A stretch of 8,502 bases of DNA from Methanosarcinales archaeon (GTDB taxonomy: Archaea; Halobacteriota; Methanosarcinia; Methanotrichales; Methanotrichaceae). Position numbers and translations under genes: made by a program. This document shows, piece after piece, positions 1 to 5,901 of the stretch (position 1 is the stretch's first letter; the number at the start of each line of letters is the position of its first letter). Where the stretch lies: contig JAAEEW010000016.1 of the NCBI GenBank assembly GCA_013415595.1, positions 1 to 8,502 of the forward strand, given 5' to 3'. Below the pieces are notes generated by a model, which was not told where the DNA came from, searched no databases, and worked only from the letters and a program-made list of their open reading frames with translations.

Positions 1-110
1 GCTCCACCACTCAGCAGGACCTCGACTCTCTGGTCCAGGATCCGGCCGAGTTCCTCGAACAACTCGTTAATCTCCTCACGCCTGGAAATTTTATTAGAGC
101 TTGTTATCAT
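1..110 (-). CDS. Nucleotidyltransferase-like protein, N-terminal fragment (runs off left edge)
   Basis: An open frame starts with ATG at 110-108 and stays open to the window edge, giving 36 full codons. The visible N-terminus (MITSSNKISRREEINELFEE...) is a charged amphipathic helix followed by a hydrophobic strand and a Gly-Gly: VEVLLSGG then Ala. This helix-strand-GG layout is how small MNT/DUF6036/AbiEii-like nucleotidyltransferases begin, with the GG lying in the nucleotide-binding loop. The downstream Asp-x-Asp catalytic motif would lie outside the window, so the family is an inference. The gene overlaps the end of the winged-helix gene by 17 nt in a different frame and has no obvious Shine-Dalgarno motif, so translation is probably coupled to the upstream gene. 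Existence of the frame is well supported; the function is only moderately so. Confidence 0.62.
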   Translation of the reverse strand, partial: MITSSNKISRREEINELFEELGRILDQRVEVLLSGG

Positions 111-972
111 AGAGATCTGCCCTATCCTTGATGTCTTCCAGGGTTGGATAGCCACTGATCCTCTCGCCCTGCAGCACCGCCTTTATGTCTTCTACCATGG
201 GATGATCGATGGCCTCCAATTTATCCCTGTTCTTTAGATAGAATAGCACACAGAAAAGCTTCTGGAAGGCCTCCCACGCCGAGTCCAGAGAGTGGATGAA
301 GACTTCCTGGATGGATAGCTCTCTTTTGGGCAGGGTGTAGTAATTATCCCGCAGGCTTAGCTCTATTCCGTATTCCTTGTAAGCGGAAAAGGAGGTGAAT
401 GTGGCATCCTGGGGGCGTATGCTCTTGAAGAGCACATTGTCTCTGTAGCTTTTAATAAGCAAGGCCTCCCTTGGTATAAGGCGCAGGGCCTGGTATTCCT
501 GGAGGGCAGCCGCGAAGCCTTTAATCTCCGGCCAGATGATTTCGTTCAATGAGTAGAGATATGATCTGCCCTGTTTGGTCCGCTTCACTGCGCCCAGGCG
601 GATGAAATCCTTTAGATAACGGTATATTGTCTTTCGTGGGATGCCAGACTCTTTCTCCAGCATCTCGACCATCTTTTGTTGGTCCTCAATCAAGGCTAGC
701 AGATCAACTCTTCTGTCGGCCAAGAGGAGTGGGAAGGGAGAAGCACGATGTGCAAAGTAAAGCTTCTTGAAGGCCTCAGCTGCAGTAGTCCTGGCCATGG
801 CTATATACTTTCCATCACGCTCCAGCATGCCTTTATCGACGAGGCCGGTAACGAGGCGGGAGAGGGTGGCGGGGTGAAGATTCAGGGCCTGGGAAAGATC
901 TCTCGGATGAAGTGCTTGCTTTGATCCGGCAACAAGCACCAGGGCCTTGATCTCGCTCTCGCTGAGTCTCAT
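94..972 (-). CDS. Double winged-helix DNA-binding protein, possible AbiEi-like antitoxin/regulator
   Basis: This 292-residue soluble protein appears to have three parts. Residues about 4-60 form a MarR/ArsR-like winged helix (LHPRDLSQALNLHPATLSRLV, with a wing ending near KYIAMA). Residues about 85-142 form a second winged helix (recognition segment GIPRKTIYRYLKDFIRLGAV, wing TKQGRSYLYSL). Residues about 143-292 form a C-terminal region without a motif I can name; it contains the segment TFTSFSAYKEYGIEL and a hydrophobic helix near 238-247. No signal peptide or membrane span is evident. The start is the ATG at 972, with a TATA box about 27 bases upstream that implies a leaderless message. It overlaps the downstream nucleotidyltransferase-like gene by 17 nt, so the two are probably one operon. 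Codon third positions are far more mixed than in the G/C-ending pst and gatE genes, which suggests different ancestry. It could be a type IV antitoxin with autorepressor role, or simply a regulator; the DNA-binding fold is the confident part. Confidence 0.72.
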   Translation of the reverse strand: MRLSESEIKALVLVAGSKQALHPRDLSQALNLHPATLSRLVTGLVDKGMLERDGKYIAMARTTAAEAFKKLYFAHRASPFPLLLADRRVDLLALIEDQQKMVEMLEKESGIPRKTIYRYLKDFIRLGAVKRTKQGRSYLYSLNEIIWPEIKGFAAALQEYQALRLIPREALLIKSYRDNVLFKSIRPQDATFTSFSAYKEYGIELSLRDNYYTLPKRELSIQEVFIHSLDSAWEAFQKLFCVLFYLKNRDKLEAIDHPMVEDIKAVLQGERISGYPTLEDIKDRADLYDNKL

Positions 973-995
973 TCATCTCACTAATCGTCGTTATC

Positions 996-1004
996 TTATA
1001 TATA
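996..1004 (-). promoter_or_regulatory. TATA box for the winged-helix gene, near-symmetric
   Basis: The minus strand reads TATATATAA centred about 28 bases before the ATG at 972. With the usual archaeal spacing of about 25 bases from TATA centre to start site, transcription would begin at about 973-976, giving a leaderless or nearly leaderless message. The element is almost symmetric (TATATATA), so the plus strand also presents a TATA box at 997-1004 that could fire rightward at about 1026-1030. Confidence 0.55.
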
Positions 1005-1043
1005 CATGATGTTTTATGAGAATAAATTGCGCACGACTGAGTT

Positions 1044-1112
1044 GGCAGACGTTTGAACCTCTGTTCTTCGAGGGCAAGAACGGCATGAGACCATCAATTA
1101 TGGTCGTCTGCC
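1044..1112 (+). ncRNA. Candidate three-way-junction RNA element (strand not certain)
   Basis: Three stems nest cleanly in 69 nt of noncoding sequence. P1 pairs GGCAGACG at 1044-1051 with CGTCTGCC at 1105-1112 (8 bp, perfect). P2 pairs 1061-1068 with 1076-1083 (8 bp, one U-G wobble) around a 7-nt loop. P3 pairs ACCAT at 1090-1094 with ATGGT at 1100-1104 (5 bp) and abuts P1 directly, allowing coaxial stacking. The U1062-G1082 wobble works only in a plus-strand RNA, slightly favouring that strand, and the symmetric TATA box at 996-1004 would start such an RNA about 15 nt before P1. I recognise no known RNA family in it. It could instead be a DNA operator or a chance fold. Confidence 0.35.
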
Positions 1113-1141
1113 TTGCGAATCTCGTATGCTTGGTCGACGAT

Positions 1142-1166
1142 GGAAAATAAAATATGTAATATAAAT
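1142..1166 (-). terminator. T-rich region after the epimerase gene, possible terminator
   Basis: Downstream of the epimerase stop, the minus strand becomes T-rich (TTTATATTACATATTTTATT) with no strong GC stem before it. Archaeal termination often needs only such T tracts. The same stretch contains TTTATATTA at 1158-1166, which could equally be a TATA box for a minus-strand transcript starting near 1137, so the assignment is ambiguous. Confidence 0.3.
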
Positions 1167-1233
1167 AGTCAATTTAACTTAAGTTTGCCAGAAATCCGAC
1201 AGCGTTGATCACCATTATCTGGCGATTTTCCTT

Positions 1234-1261
1234 TGATCATTCTTCCCTGATCATTCTTCCC
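1234..1261. repeat. Perfect 14-bp tandem duplication across the epimerase stop codon
   Basis: TGATCATTCTTCCC occurs twice back to back at 1234-1247 and 1248-1261. Because 14 is not a multiple of three, the extra copy changes the reading frame at the end of the epimerase gene and supplies its present stop codon at 1237-1239. Removing one copy would extend the protein by 18 residues, to a stop at 1169-1171. Confidence 0.9.
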
Positions 1262-2235
1262 GGGCCGTCTTCCTGGCCATTCTTCTCTGCCATCTCCCCG
1301 AGCAGGGCTTCCACCGCCAGCTCCACCGAGCGCCGGGAGTTGTGCCTGGGGGTCCATCCCGTCCTTTGCAGGGCCTCGATGGAGAGGAGCATGACCTTCA
1401 CGTCTCCCTTCCACCCCCGTCCGTCGATGCCTCCGGTGTAGCGGTAGCTGACGTCGTCCAGCTCCATCTTCTCCACCACCACGTCTGCGATCTCGGTGAC
1501 GCTGATGTGGTCCTGTGATCCGATGTTGAAGATGTTGACCTCATGGGAGGAGCTTTTCACGCAGTGCACCATGGCCTGGACGCAATCATGCACCTCCAGG
1601 TAGGATTTTCGCTGGGCTCCAGAGCCCAGAATCTCCAGCTCGCCTGGATCTTGCTGCAGCTTGCGGATGAAGTCCACCAGCACCCCGTGGGTTCCCCGCT
1701 GGCCGACGATGTTGGCGAAGCGGTAGATCCAGCTTTGCATGTCGAAGGTGTGGCAGTAGGAGGAGATCAGGGCCTCGCAGGAGAGCTTGGATGACCCGTA
1801 GAGGGAGATGGGCTTCAGCGGTCCGTAGTCCTCCGGGGTGGGGACCACGGAAGCCTCGCCGTAGACCGTGGAGGTGGAGGTGAAGGCGATCCGGTCCACC
1901 CCGGTGCGGCGCATGGCCTCCAGCAGGCAGTGGGTGGCCACGATGTTTTGCTCCAGGTGCACGCTGGTGTCGTCCGCCCCCAGCTTGACGTCGGGATTGG
2001 CCGCCAGGTGAAAGACCATGTCGTGACCGGCCACCACGTCGTCCAGGGGCTGCAGGAGGTCTCGACGAACCAGGCGAAATCGAGGGTTGTCCAGATGATG
2101 CCGGACGTGCTCCATGCGGCCGTGGCTGAAGTTGTCCAGCACCGTAACATCGTTGTTCCTGAGCAGCTCGTCGACCAGGTGCGAGCCGATAAAGCCGGCG
2201 CCGCCAGTCACCAGGATCTTCCTGTCTTTGAGCAT
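1237..2235 (-). CDS. NAD-dependent sugar-nucleotide epimerase/dehydratase (GalE-like)
   Basis: This is a 332-residue extended short-chain dehydrogenase that probably acts on a nucleotide sugar such as UDP-glucose or a relative, feeding glycan or surface-layer glycosylation. The NAD-binding Rossmann motif GGAGFIG is at residues 11-17, a nucleotide-site aspartate follows strand 2 in VLDN (34), and the HLAA segment is at 76-79. The catalytic region TSTSTVYGE spans 119-127, with Thr121 in the place of the GalE serine, and the YxxxK pair is Tyr146/Lys150 in YGSSK. The C-terminal substrate domain contains the family segment RGTHGVLVDFIRKL. Length is normal. The exact substrate cannot be read from sequence; UDP-glucose 4-epimerase is the default annotation for such archaeal proteins. 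The ATG at 2235 is supported by a TATA-like element just upstream. The last residues derive from a 14-bp tandem duplication. Confidence 0.9.
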   Translation of the reverse strand: MLKDRKILVTGGAGFIGSHLVDELLRNNDVTVLDNFSHGRMEHVRHHLDNPRFRLVRRDLLQPLDDVVAGHDMVFHLAANPDVKLGADDTSVHLEQNIVATHCLLEAMRRTGVDRIAFTSTSTVYGEASVVPTPEDYGPLKPISLYGSSKLSCEALISSYCHTFDMQSWIYRFANIVGQRGTHGVLVDFIRKLQQDPGELEILGSGAQRKSYLEVHDCVQAMVHCVKSSSHEVNIFNIGSQDHISVTEIADVVVEKMELDDVSYRYTGGIDGRGWKGDVKVMLLSIEALQRTGWTPRHNSRRSVELAVEALLGEMAEKNGQEDGPGRMIREE

Positions 2236-2250
2236 GAGGGTGGATGAGGA

Positions 2251-2266
2251 CTTTTTAAAGATATAA
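2251..2266 (-). promoter_or_regulatory. TATA-like promoter of the epimerase gene
   Basis: The minus strand carries TTATAT at 2266-2261 followed by TTTAAAAAG at 2259-2251. The first element sits about 28 bases before the ATG, predicting transcription from about 2238, almost at the start codon. No Shine-Dalgarno motif precedes the ATG, which agrees with a leaderless message. Confidence 0.45.
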
Positions 2267-2291
2267 CTTGTCCTGGATCTCCAAGGTCTGG

Positions 2292-2315
2292 AAAGCCCCC
2301 GGCTCTTAAAATTGA
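2292..2315 (-). terminator. Weak hairpin and T-rich stretch after pstA
   Basis: Between pstA and the epimerase (2236-2440, no gene seen), the minus strand has TCAATTTTAAG at about 2315-2305, then a short stem AGAGCC/GGCTTT (2306-2301 with 2297-2292, including one G-T wobble) ending in T residues. It is the best termination candidate in this spacer but is short. The rest of the spacer shows only a small direct repeat, ATTGCAGGT/ATTGCAGAT, near 2410-2430. Confidence 0.3.
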
Positions 2316-2440
2316 ATCATCGATCCGGCCCTCCACTCAAACGAAGGTGGGCCACCTGCTCTCCCGTGACGGCTGGATCGTAGCTCCGGGGCCCTTGTCG
2401 CCCAGCATCTGCAATACCTGCAATAGCCCTGGCTCTGTCC

Positions 2441-3694
2441 CTACCAGGATACCTTCTTGCGGTAGTGGTTCCTCACCATGATGGCTGCCAGGTTCAGGAC
2501 CAGGACCAGGAGAATGAGCACCAGGGCCGTTCCCCAGGCATTGCTCTCCACGTCCCAGGCCCCCAGGAAATAGATGAGCTGCAGCAGGTGGTAGCAGAGG
2601 TTGTTCACCGGCTGGTAGGGGTCGGGGATCACTCCGTAGATCTTTTGCACAGGCATGGCGGTGAAGGTGACCGCCGTCCACATTATGGGCGCCGTCTCTC
2701 CGGCGGCCCGGGCCACCCCCAGGATCAGGCCGGTCAGGATTCCAGGCATGGCCGAGGGCAGCACCACCTTTTTGATGGTCTGCCATTTGCTGGCCCCCAG
2801 GGCCACGCTCCCCTCTCGCAGGGAGTTGGGAACCGACTTCAGGGCCTCCTGGCTGGTGAGGATGATGGTGGGCAGGTTCATAAGCCCCAGGATGACCGAG
2901 CCTGCCAGCAGGGATATGCCGAAGGTGGCCACCAGGAAGGCCAGCCCGAAGAGGCCGTAGACCACGGAGGGCACGCCGTTAAGCCCGCCCACGGCTATGG
3001 ATATCACCCGCTTCAGCTTGATGCTTCGGGAGTACTCGTTCAGATAGATGGAGGCCCCGATTCCCAGGGGGGCGGAGACCAGCATGGCCCCCACGATCAG
3101 CCAGAAGGTGCCCTCGATGCAGGTGCTGATCCCGCCCTTCTGCCCCAGGCTGTAGTGGGGGCCGGTCAGGAACTCCGGGCTCAGGGCCCACATGCCCTTG
3201 AAAAGAATGGTGAAGAAGATGCCGCCAAGAATTAAGATGGTCAGCAGGGCGGAGAGCCGGATCAGGGAGAAGACGAAGGCCTGGCGGCCTTTGGTGGTGA
3301 ATCGATAATGAATGTTCAGGGCGTCCTTGATGGCCACCAGGCTTGCCAGGAGCACCAGGAAGGGGAAGACCAGGTTGTAGCCAAAAGAGCCGTCCAGCCC
3401 GGAGAGCTGGAGCCTCATGTCCGGGACGACCAGGCCGGAGATTCGCAGGTAGAGGATCAGAGGAAAGAAGAGGATATCAGCCTGCAGCATAGAGGCCCTC
3501 TTCGGGCCCAGCGTCTTCCAGGGTCGGGCCGTGGCCGCCGAGGCCGCCAGCAGGACGGCCAGGGCCAGGAGCCCCCAGTCCCAGAACCTCTCCAGGTGTC
3601 CGAGGCCTGACTGTAGGACCAGGGCGGCGATGGAGGTGAAGAACAGGGTCAGGGCCAGGCCCACGCTGGCCATCTCCAGGATCTTCAGCCGCAT
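2441..3694 (-). CDS. pstA: Phosphate ABC transporter permease PstA, with N-terminal membrane extension
   Basis: PstA forms, with PstC, the membrane channel of the high-affinity phosphate importer. The core permease domain lies in about residues 140-410 and contains the ABC-coupling (EAA) loop at 283-313 (EALKSVPNSLREGSVALG, then LP at 312-313), followed by ARAAGETAP (328-336), typical of PstA. The family segment GLNGVPSVVYGLFG is at 237-250. At 417 residues it is well above the usual 280-300: the first 130 residues add about four hydrophobic segments (about 8-28, 38-55, 71-90, 106-122) before the conserved core. The start ATG at 3694 overlaps the pstC stop by one base (TGATG), so translation is coupled. 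No pstB follows downstream; the next gene is the epimerase. The assignment to PstA rests on the core and the partner gene. Confidence 0.93.
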   Translation of the reverse strand: MRLKILEMASVGLALTLFFTSIAALVLQSGLGHLERFWDWGLLALAVLLAASAATARPWKTLGPKRASMLQADILFFPLILYLRISGLVVPDMRLQLSGLDGSFGYNLVFPFLVLLASLVAIKDALNIHYRFTTKGRQAFVFSLIRLSALLTILILGGIFFTILFKGMWALSPEFLTGPHYSLGQKGGISTCIEGTFWLIVGAMLVSAPLGIGASIYLNEYSRSIKLKRVISIAVGGLNGVPSVVYGLFGLAFLVATFGISLLAGSVILGLMNLPTIILTSQEALKSVPNSLREGSVALGASKWQTIKKVVLPSAMPGILTGLILGVARAAGETAPIMWTAVTFTAMPVQKIYGVIPDPYQPVNNLCYHLLQLIYFLGAWDVESNAWGTALVLILLVLVLNLAAIMVRNHYRKKVSW

Positions 3695-4599
3695 CAGTAC
3701 CCTCCAAACTTCTTCTGGATGCGGGCCCGGATGATCTCCGAGGTGATGTTCAGTATGGTCACGATCACCAGCAGGACCAGCCCCACGGCGAAGAGGGAGC
3801 TGTAGTGCAGGGAGCCATGGGCCACCTCCCCCATCTCCCCGGCGATGACCGAGGTGAAGGTGGCTCCCCTATCGAAGACGTCGAAGAGGGGGCTTGGGCT
3901 CCGGGCGATGTTGCCCACCACCAGCAGGGCGGCCATGGTCTCCCCGATTATCCGGCCCACGTTGAGGATTACCGCGGCGATGATCCCCGAGGAGGCGGCG
4001 GGGAGGGTGACGTTTCTCACCGTCTGCCACTCCGTGGCCCCCAGGGCCAGTGAACCCTCCTTGAACTCCTTGGGAACCGCCCGCAGGGAATCCTCGCAGA
4101 TGGTGGCCAGGGCGGGGATGAACATGACCCCCAGCAGCACCGCCGCCGCCAGGATGGATCTGCCGGTGAGCATGTCGAAGGTGCTGCCCAGGTACGAGAC
4201 CAGCACCAGGACGCCCAGAAAGCCGTAGACGATGGAGGGGACCCCGGCCAGGAGCTCGATGGCCGGCTTCAGGATCTCCCGTCCCAGGGGGCTGGCCAGC
4301 TCGGAGAGGTAAATGGCCAGGGGAAGCCCGATCAGAATGTTGATGACCAAAGCCAGGGCCGTCACCAGCAAGGTGCTGGTGATCAGGGGCATCATGCCAA
4401 AGATGCCTCCGGGGGAATGCCACTTGTTGCCCAGGAGGAGGTGGACGGGGCCCACCTCGTAGAACGCCGGCACGGACTCTCTGATCAGGAAGTAGAAGAT
4501 CAGGGCCATGATGATTATCGAGGTGATCGCGGTGAAGAAGAAGAAGGCCTCCACGGCCTTGTCGCCGTACCTGCGGGCAGTGCCACCACCTCTCAACAT
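3694..4599 (-). CDS. pstC: Phosphate ABC transporter permease PstC
   Basis: PstC is the partner of PstA in the phosphate import channel of the cytoplasmic membrane. The 301 residues are of normal length. A short basic N-terminus leads into a first membrane helix (about 18-40), an external segment with the PstC-typical GNKWHSPGGIFGMMPLI (57-73), then about five more helices. The ABC-coupling loop is at 169-200 (EDSLRAVPKEFKEGSLALG, ending TLP), followed by GRIIGETMAALLVVGN (215-230), a strong PstC signature. The start ATG at 4599 sits about 25 bases after a good TATA box, predicting a leaderless message. It is the first gene of a two-gene pstC-pstA unit. Upstream lies a repeat-containing spacer likely to carry its control sites. 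Confidence 0.95.
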   Translation of the reverse strand: MLRGGGTARRYGDKAVEAFFFFTAITSIIIMALIFYFLIRESVPAFYEVGPVHLLLGNKWHSPGGIFGMMPLITSTLLVTALALVINILIGLPLAIYLSELASPLGREILKPAIELLAGVPSIVYGFLGVLVLVSYLGSTFDMLTGRSILAAAVLLGVMFIPALATICEDSLRAVPKEFKEGSLALGATEWQTVRNVTLPAASSGIIAAVILNVGRIIGETMAALLVVGNIARSPSPLFDVFDRGATFTSVIAGEMGEVAHGSLHYSSLFAVGLVLLVIVTILNITSEIIRARIQKKFGGY

Positions 4600-4622
4600 A
4601 CAATGGGCTAGACGGCGCCCAT

Positions 4623-4640
4623 CTTTTATAGCCTTTTTCT
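4623..4640 (-). promoter_or_regulatory. Strong TATA/BRE promoter of pstCA
   Basis: The minus strand reads AGAAAAAGGC (purine-rich BRE position, 4640-4631) then TATAAAAG (4630-4623). The predicted start site is about 4601-4602, two or three bases before the pstC ATG. This is the clearest promoter in the window. Confidence 0.65.
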
Positions 4641-4687
4641 ATATTATCTATATAGATCTGCGATTACGCTATATGCTATATAGATCT
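4639..4687. repeat. Repeated CTATATAGATCT elements upstream of pstC
   Basis: CTATATAGATCT occurs perfectly at 4648-4659 and 4676-4687, 28 bp apart. Shorter CTATAT copies at 4639-4644 and 4669-4674 make two pairs. Each long copy contains the palindrome CTATATAG. They lie just upstream of the pstC TATA/BRE and after the orc1/cdc6 stop, the position expected for an activator or repressor of phosphate-uptake genes. No binding protein is identified. Confidence 0.55.
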
Positions 4688-4713
4688 TTGACCAATACTT
4701 TGGGACGAAGTGG

Positions 4714-5856
4714 TCAGAGCCCATCGATTCTGGAGAGGATCTCCTGGGGGTCGTACCTGGTCTTCACCGTCCGGCTCCTTCCCCGGGTGCCGGAGCCCGT
4801 GAAGTCGGTGTCTATCAGCCGGACGGCGTCCAGCTTGTTCAGGATCTCGTGAAACCGGGTGTATCCGGAGCCGGTGACCTCGTGAAACCGGGTGTAGATC
4901 TCTCCCGCTCGCTTTCCGTCGTTCTCCACCGCCAGCCTGAGCACCGTGATCTCGTCATCCTTCAGGGACTTGAGGGCGTAGGTAAGCTGCACCAGCCTGG
5001 ACCGCCCGAAGGAGCCGTCCACGTCCTCCGGGGAGACGGCCCTGGATGCCCTCCGCTCTGCAGAGAGGCCCGCCCTTCGCAGCAGGTCTATCCCCACCCG
5101 CAGGTCGCCTGCATTCTCCGTGTATTCGGCCACCATCTCCAGAACCTCCTGGGAGACCACCCCCGGATAAAACCCGAGCTGGGCTCTCCTGGCCAGTATG
5201 TCCCGGATCTCCGCACCGGTGTACAGGGGGAAGGGAATCTCCTCCGCCTGGAAGATGGATGCCACCCGGGGATCGAAGACGTACTTTAGGGAGGGCTCGC
5301 TCAGGACGGCGATCACCCCCACCTTGGCCCCGGGGCAGGTCTCGTGGGCCCGCAGCAGGGAGTACAGGACGTGGTCCACCTCCCTCTCGTGGAACAGGTA
5401 GTTGAAGTCGTCCAGGGCCACCACCAGGACGGTCTCCTGGCTGGCGCAGTGGCTCATCACCTTCTCGAAGATCCTCTTGAACGAAATGCCGCTGGACGGG
5501 GGGGTGTAGCCGAAGACCTTGCGATAGATCTGGTAGAATACGGCATAGCGGGTGTAGTCCATCTGGCAGTTGACGTAGGTGGGGACCACCTTGCTGGAGT
5601 GGGCCTCGATCTCCTCGAAGAGCTTGTTGATGGCTGTGGTCTTGCCGGTCCCCGGCGGCCCCAGACAGAGGGCGTTGACCGGCCTTGCCCCCTGCATGGC
5701 CGGCCGGACGCAGAACTTCAGGCTGTTCATCTGGGACGTGCGGTGGTGGAAATGCTCGGGAACGTAGTCCAGCTCCAGCATCTCCCGGTCCTTGAAGAGG
5801 GTCTCGTCCCAGAGGAGCATGTCCTTGACCATGCCATCACCTTGATCCTTCAACAT
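4714..5856 (-). CDS. cdc6: Orc1/Cdc6 family replication initiator AAA+ ATPase
   Basis: Archaeal Orc1/Cdc6 binds replication origins and helps load the MCM helicase. The frame encodes 380 residues: Walker A GPPGTGKTT at 66-74, Walker B VVALDDF at 145-151, sensor-1 region about 180-188, and sensor 2 in NAGDLRVGIDLLRRA (248-262, Arg253). A C-terminal winged helix for DNA binding spans about 290-370. The start is uncertain: ATG at 5856 gives the longest product, but the ATG at 5832 (residue 9) is preceded by GGTGAT at 5841-5836 and by protein sequence that does not look conserved, so 5832 may be the true start. Residues 321-326 and 332-337 are both YTRFHE, coded by an 18-bp exact repeat. It follows gatE on the same strand after a T-rich terminator. 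Confidence 0.95.
   Translation of the reverse strand: MLKDQGDGMVKDMLLWDETLFKDREMLELDYVPEHFHHRTSQMNSLKFCVRPAMQGARPVNALCLGPPGTGKTTAINKLFEEIEAHSSKVVPTYVNCQMDYTRYAVFYQIYRKVFGYTPPSSGISFKRIFEKVMSHCASQETVLVVALDDFNYLFHEREVDHVLYSLLRAHETCPGAKVGVIAVLSEPSLKYVFDPRVASIFQAEEIPFPLYTGAEIRDILARRAQLGFYPGVVSQEVLEMVAEYTENAGDLRVGIDLLRRAGLSAERRASRAVSPEDVDGSFGRSRLVQLTYALKSLKDDEITVLRLAVENDGKRAGEIYTRFHEVTGSGYTRFHEILNKLDAVRLIDTDFTGSGTRGRSRTVKTRYDPQEILSRIDGL
4846..4896. repeat. 18-bp exact direct repeat inside the cdc6 winged-helix region
   Basis: CTCGTGAAACCGGGTGTA occurs at 4846-4863 and again at 4879-4896, offset by 33 bp (11 codons). It codes the repeated YTRFHE peptide. Sequence after each copy is unrelated, so it is not a full tandem repeat. 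Confidence 0.9.
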
Positions 5857-5858
5857 TA

Positions 5859-5879
5859 TTCAGGCTGGCGCTCCCTGAA
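5859..5879. promoter_or_regulatory. Inverted repeat just upstream of cdc6
   Basis: TTCAGG (5859-5864) and CCTGAA (5874-5879) flank a 9-bp spacer directly before the longest cdc6 start codon. It lies after, not before, the T tract on the coding strand, so it is not an ordinary intrinsic terminator stem. It could be an operator or a 5' hairpin; it is short enough to be chance. Confidence 0.3.
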
Positions 5880-5900
5880 AGAAAAAATAAAAAAGAGAGA
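5878..5900 (-). terminator. T-rich terminator after gatE
   Basis: Immediately after the gatE stop the minus strand reads TCTCTCTTTTTTATTTTTTC and continues T-rich to 5878. Such T tracts terminate archaeal RNA polymerase without a stem. It would end the histone-gatE transcript. The remaining spacer to cdc6 is about 20-45 bases, so cdc6 must use a promoter inside or next to this tract, or depend on read-through. Confidence 0.65.
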
Positions 5901-5901
5901 T

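Noticed and set aside
1131..1203. Short plus-strand frame of 23 codons from the ATG at about 1140
   Set aside because: It has no ribosome binding site, is AT-rich by chance composition and matches nothing recognisable.
2337..2786. Leftward 149-codon frame overlapping the 3' end of pstA
   Set aside because: It is an out-of-frame reading of pstA extended into the spacer, rich in Gly, Pro and His, with no recognisable motif.
4600..4713. Spacer next to cdc6 considered as a replication origin because of its AT-rich repeats
   Set aside because: Archaeal origins usually lie upstream of cdc6, and no origin recognition box with a G-run is visible. The repeats sit in good register with the pstC promoter, so regulation is the simpler reading.
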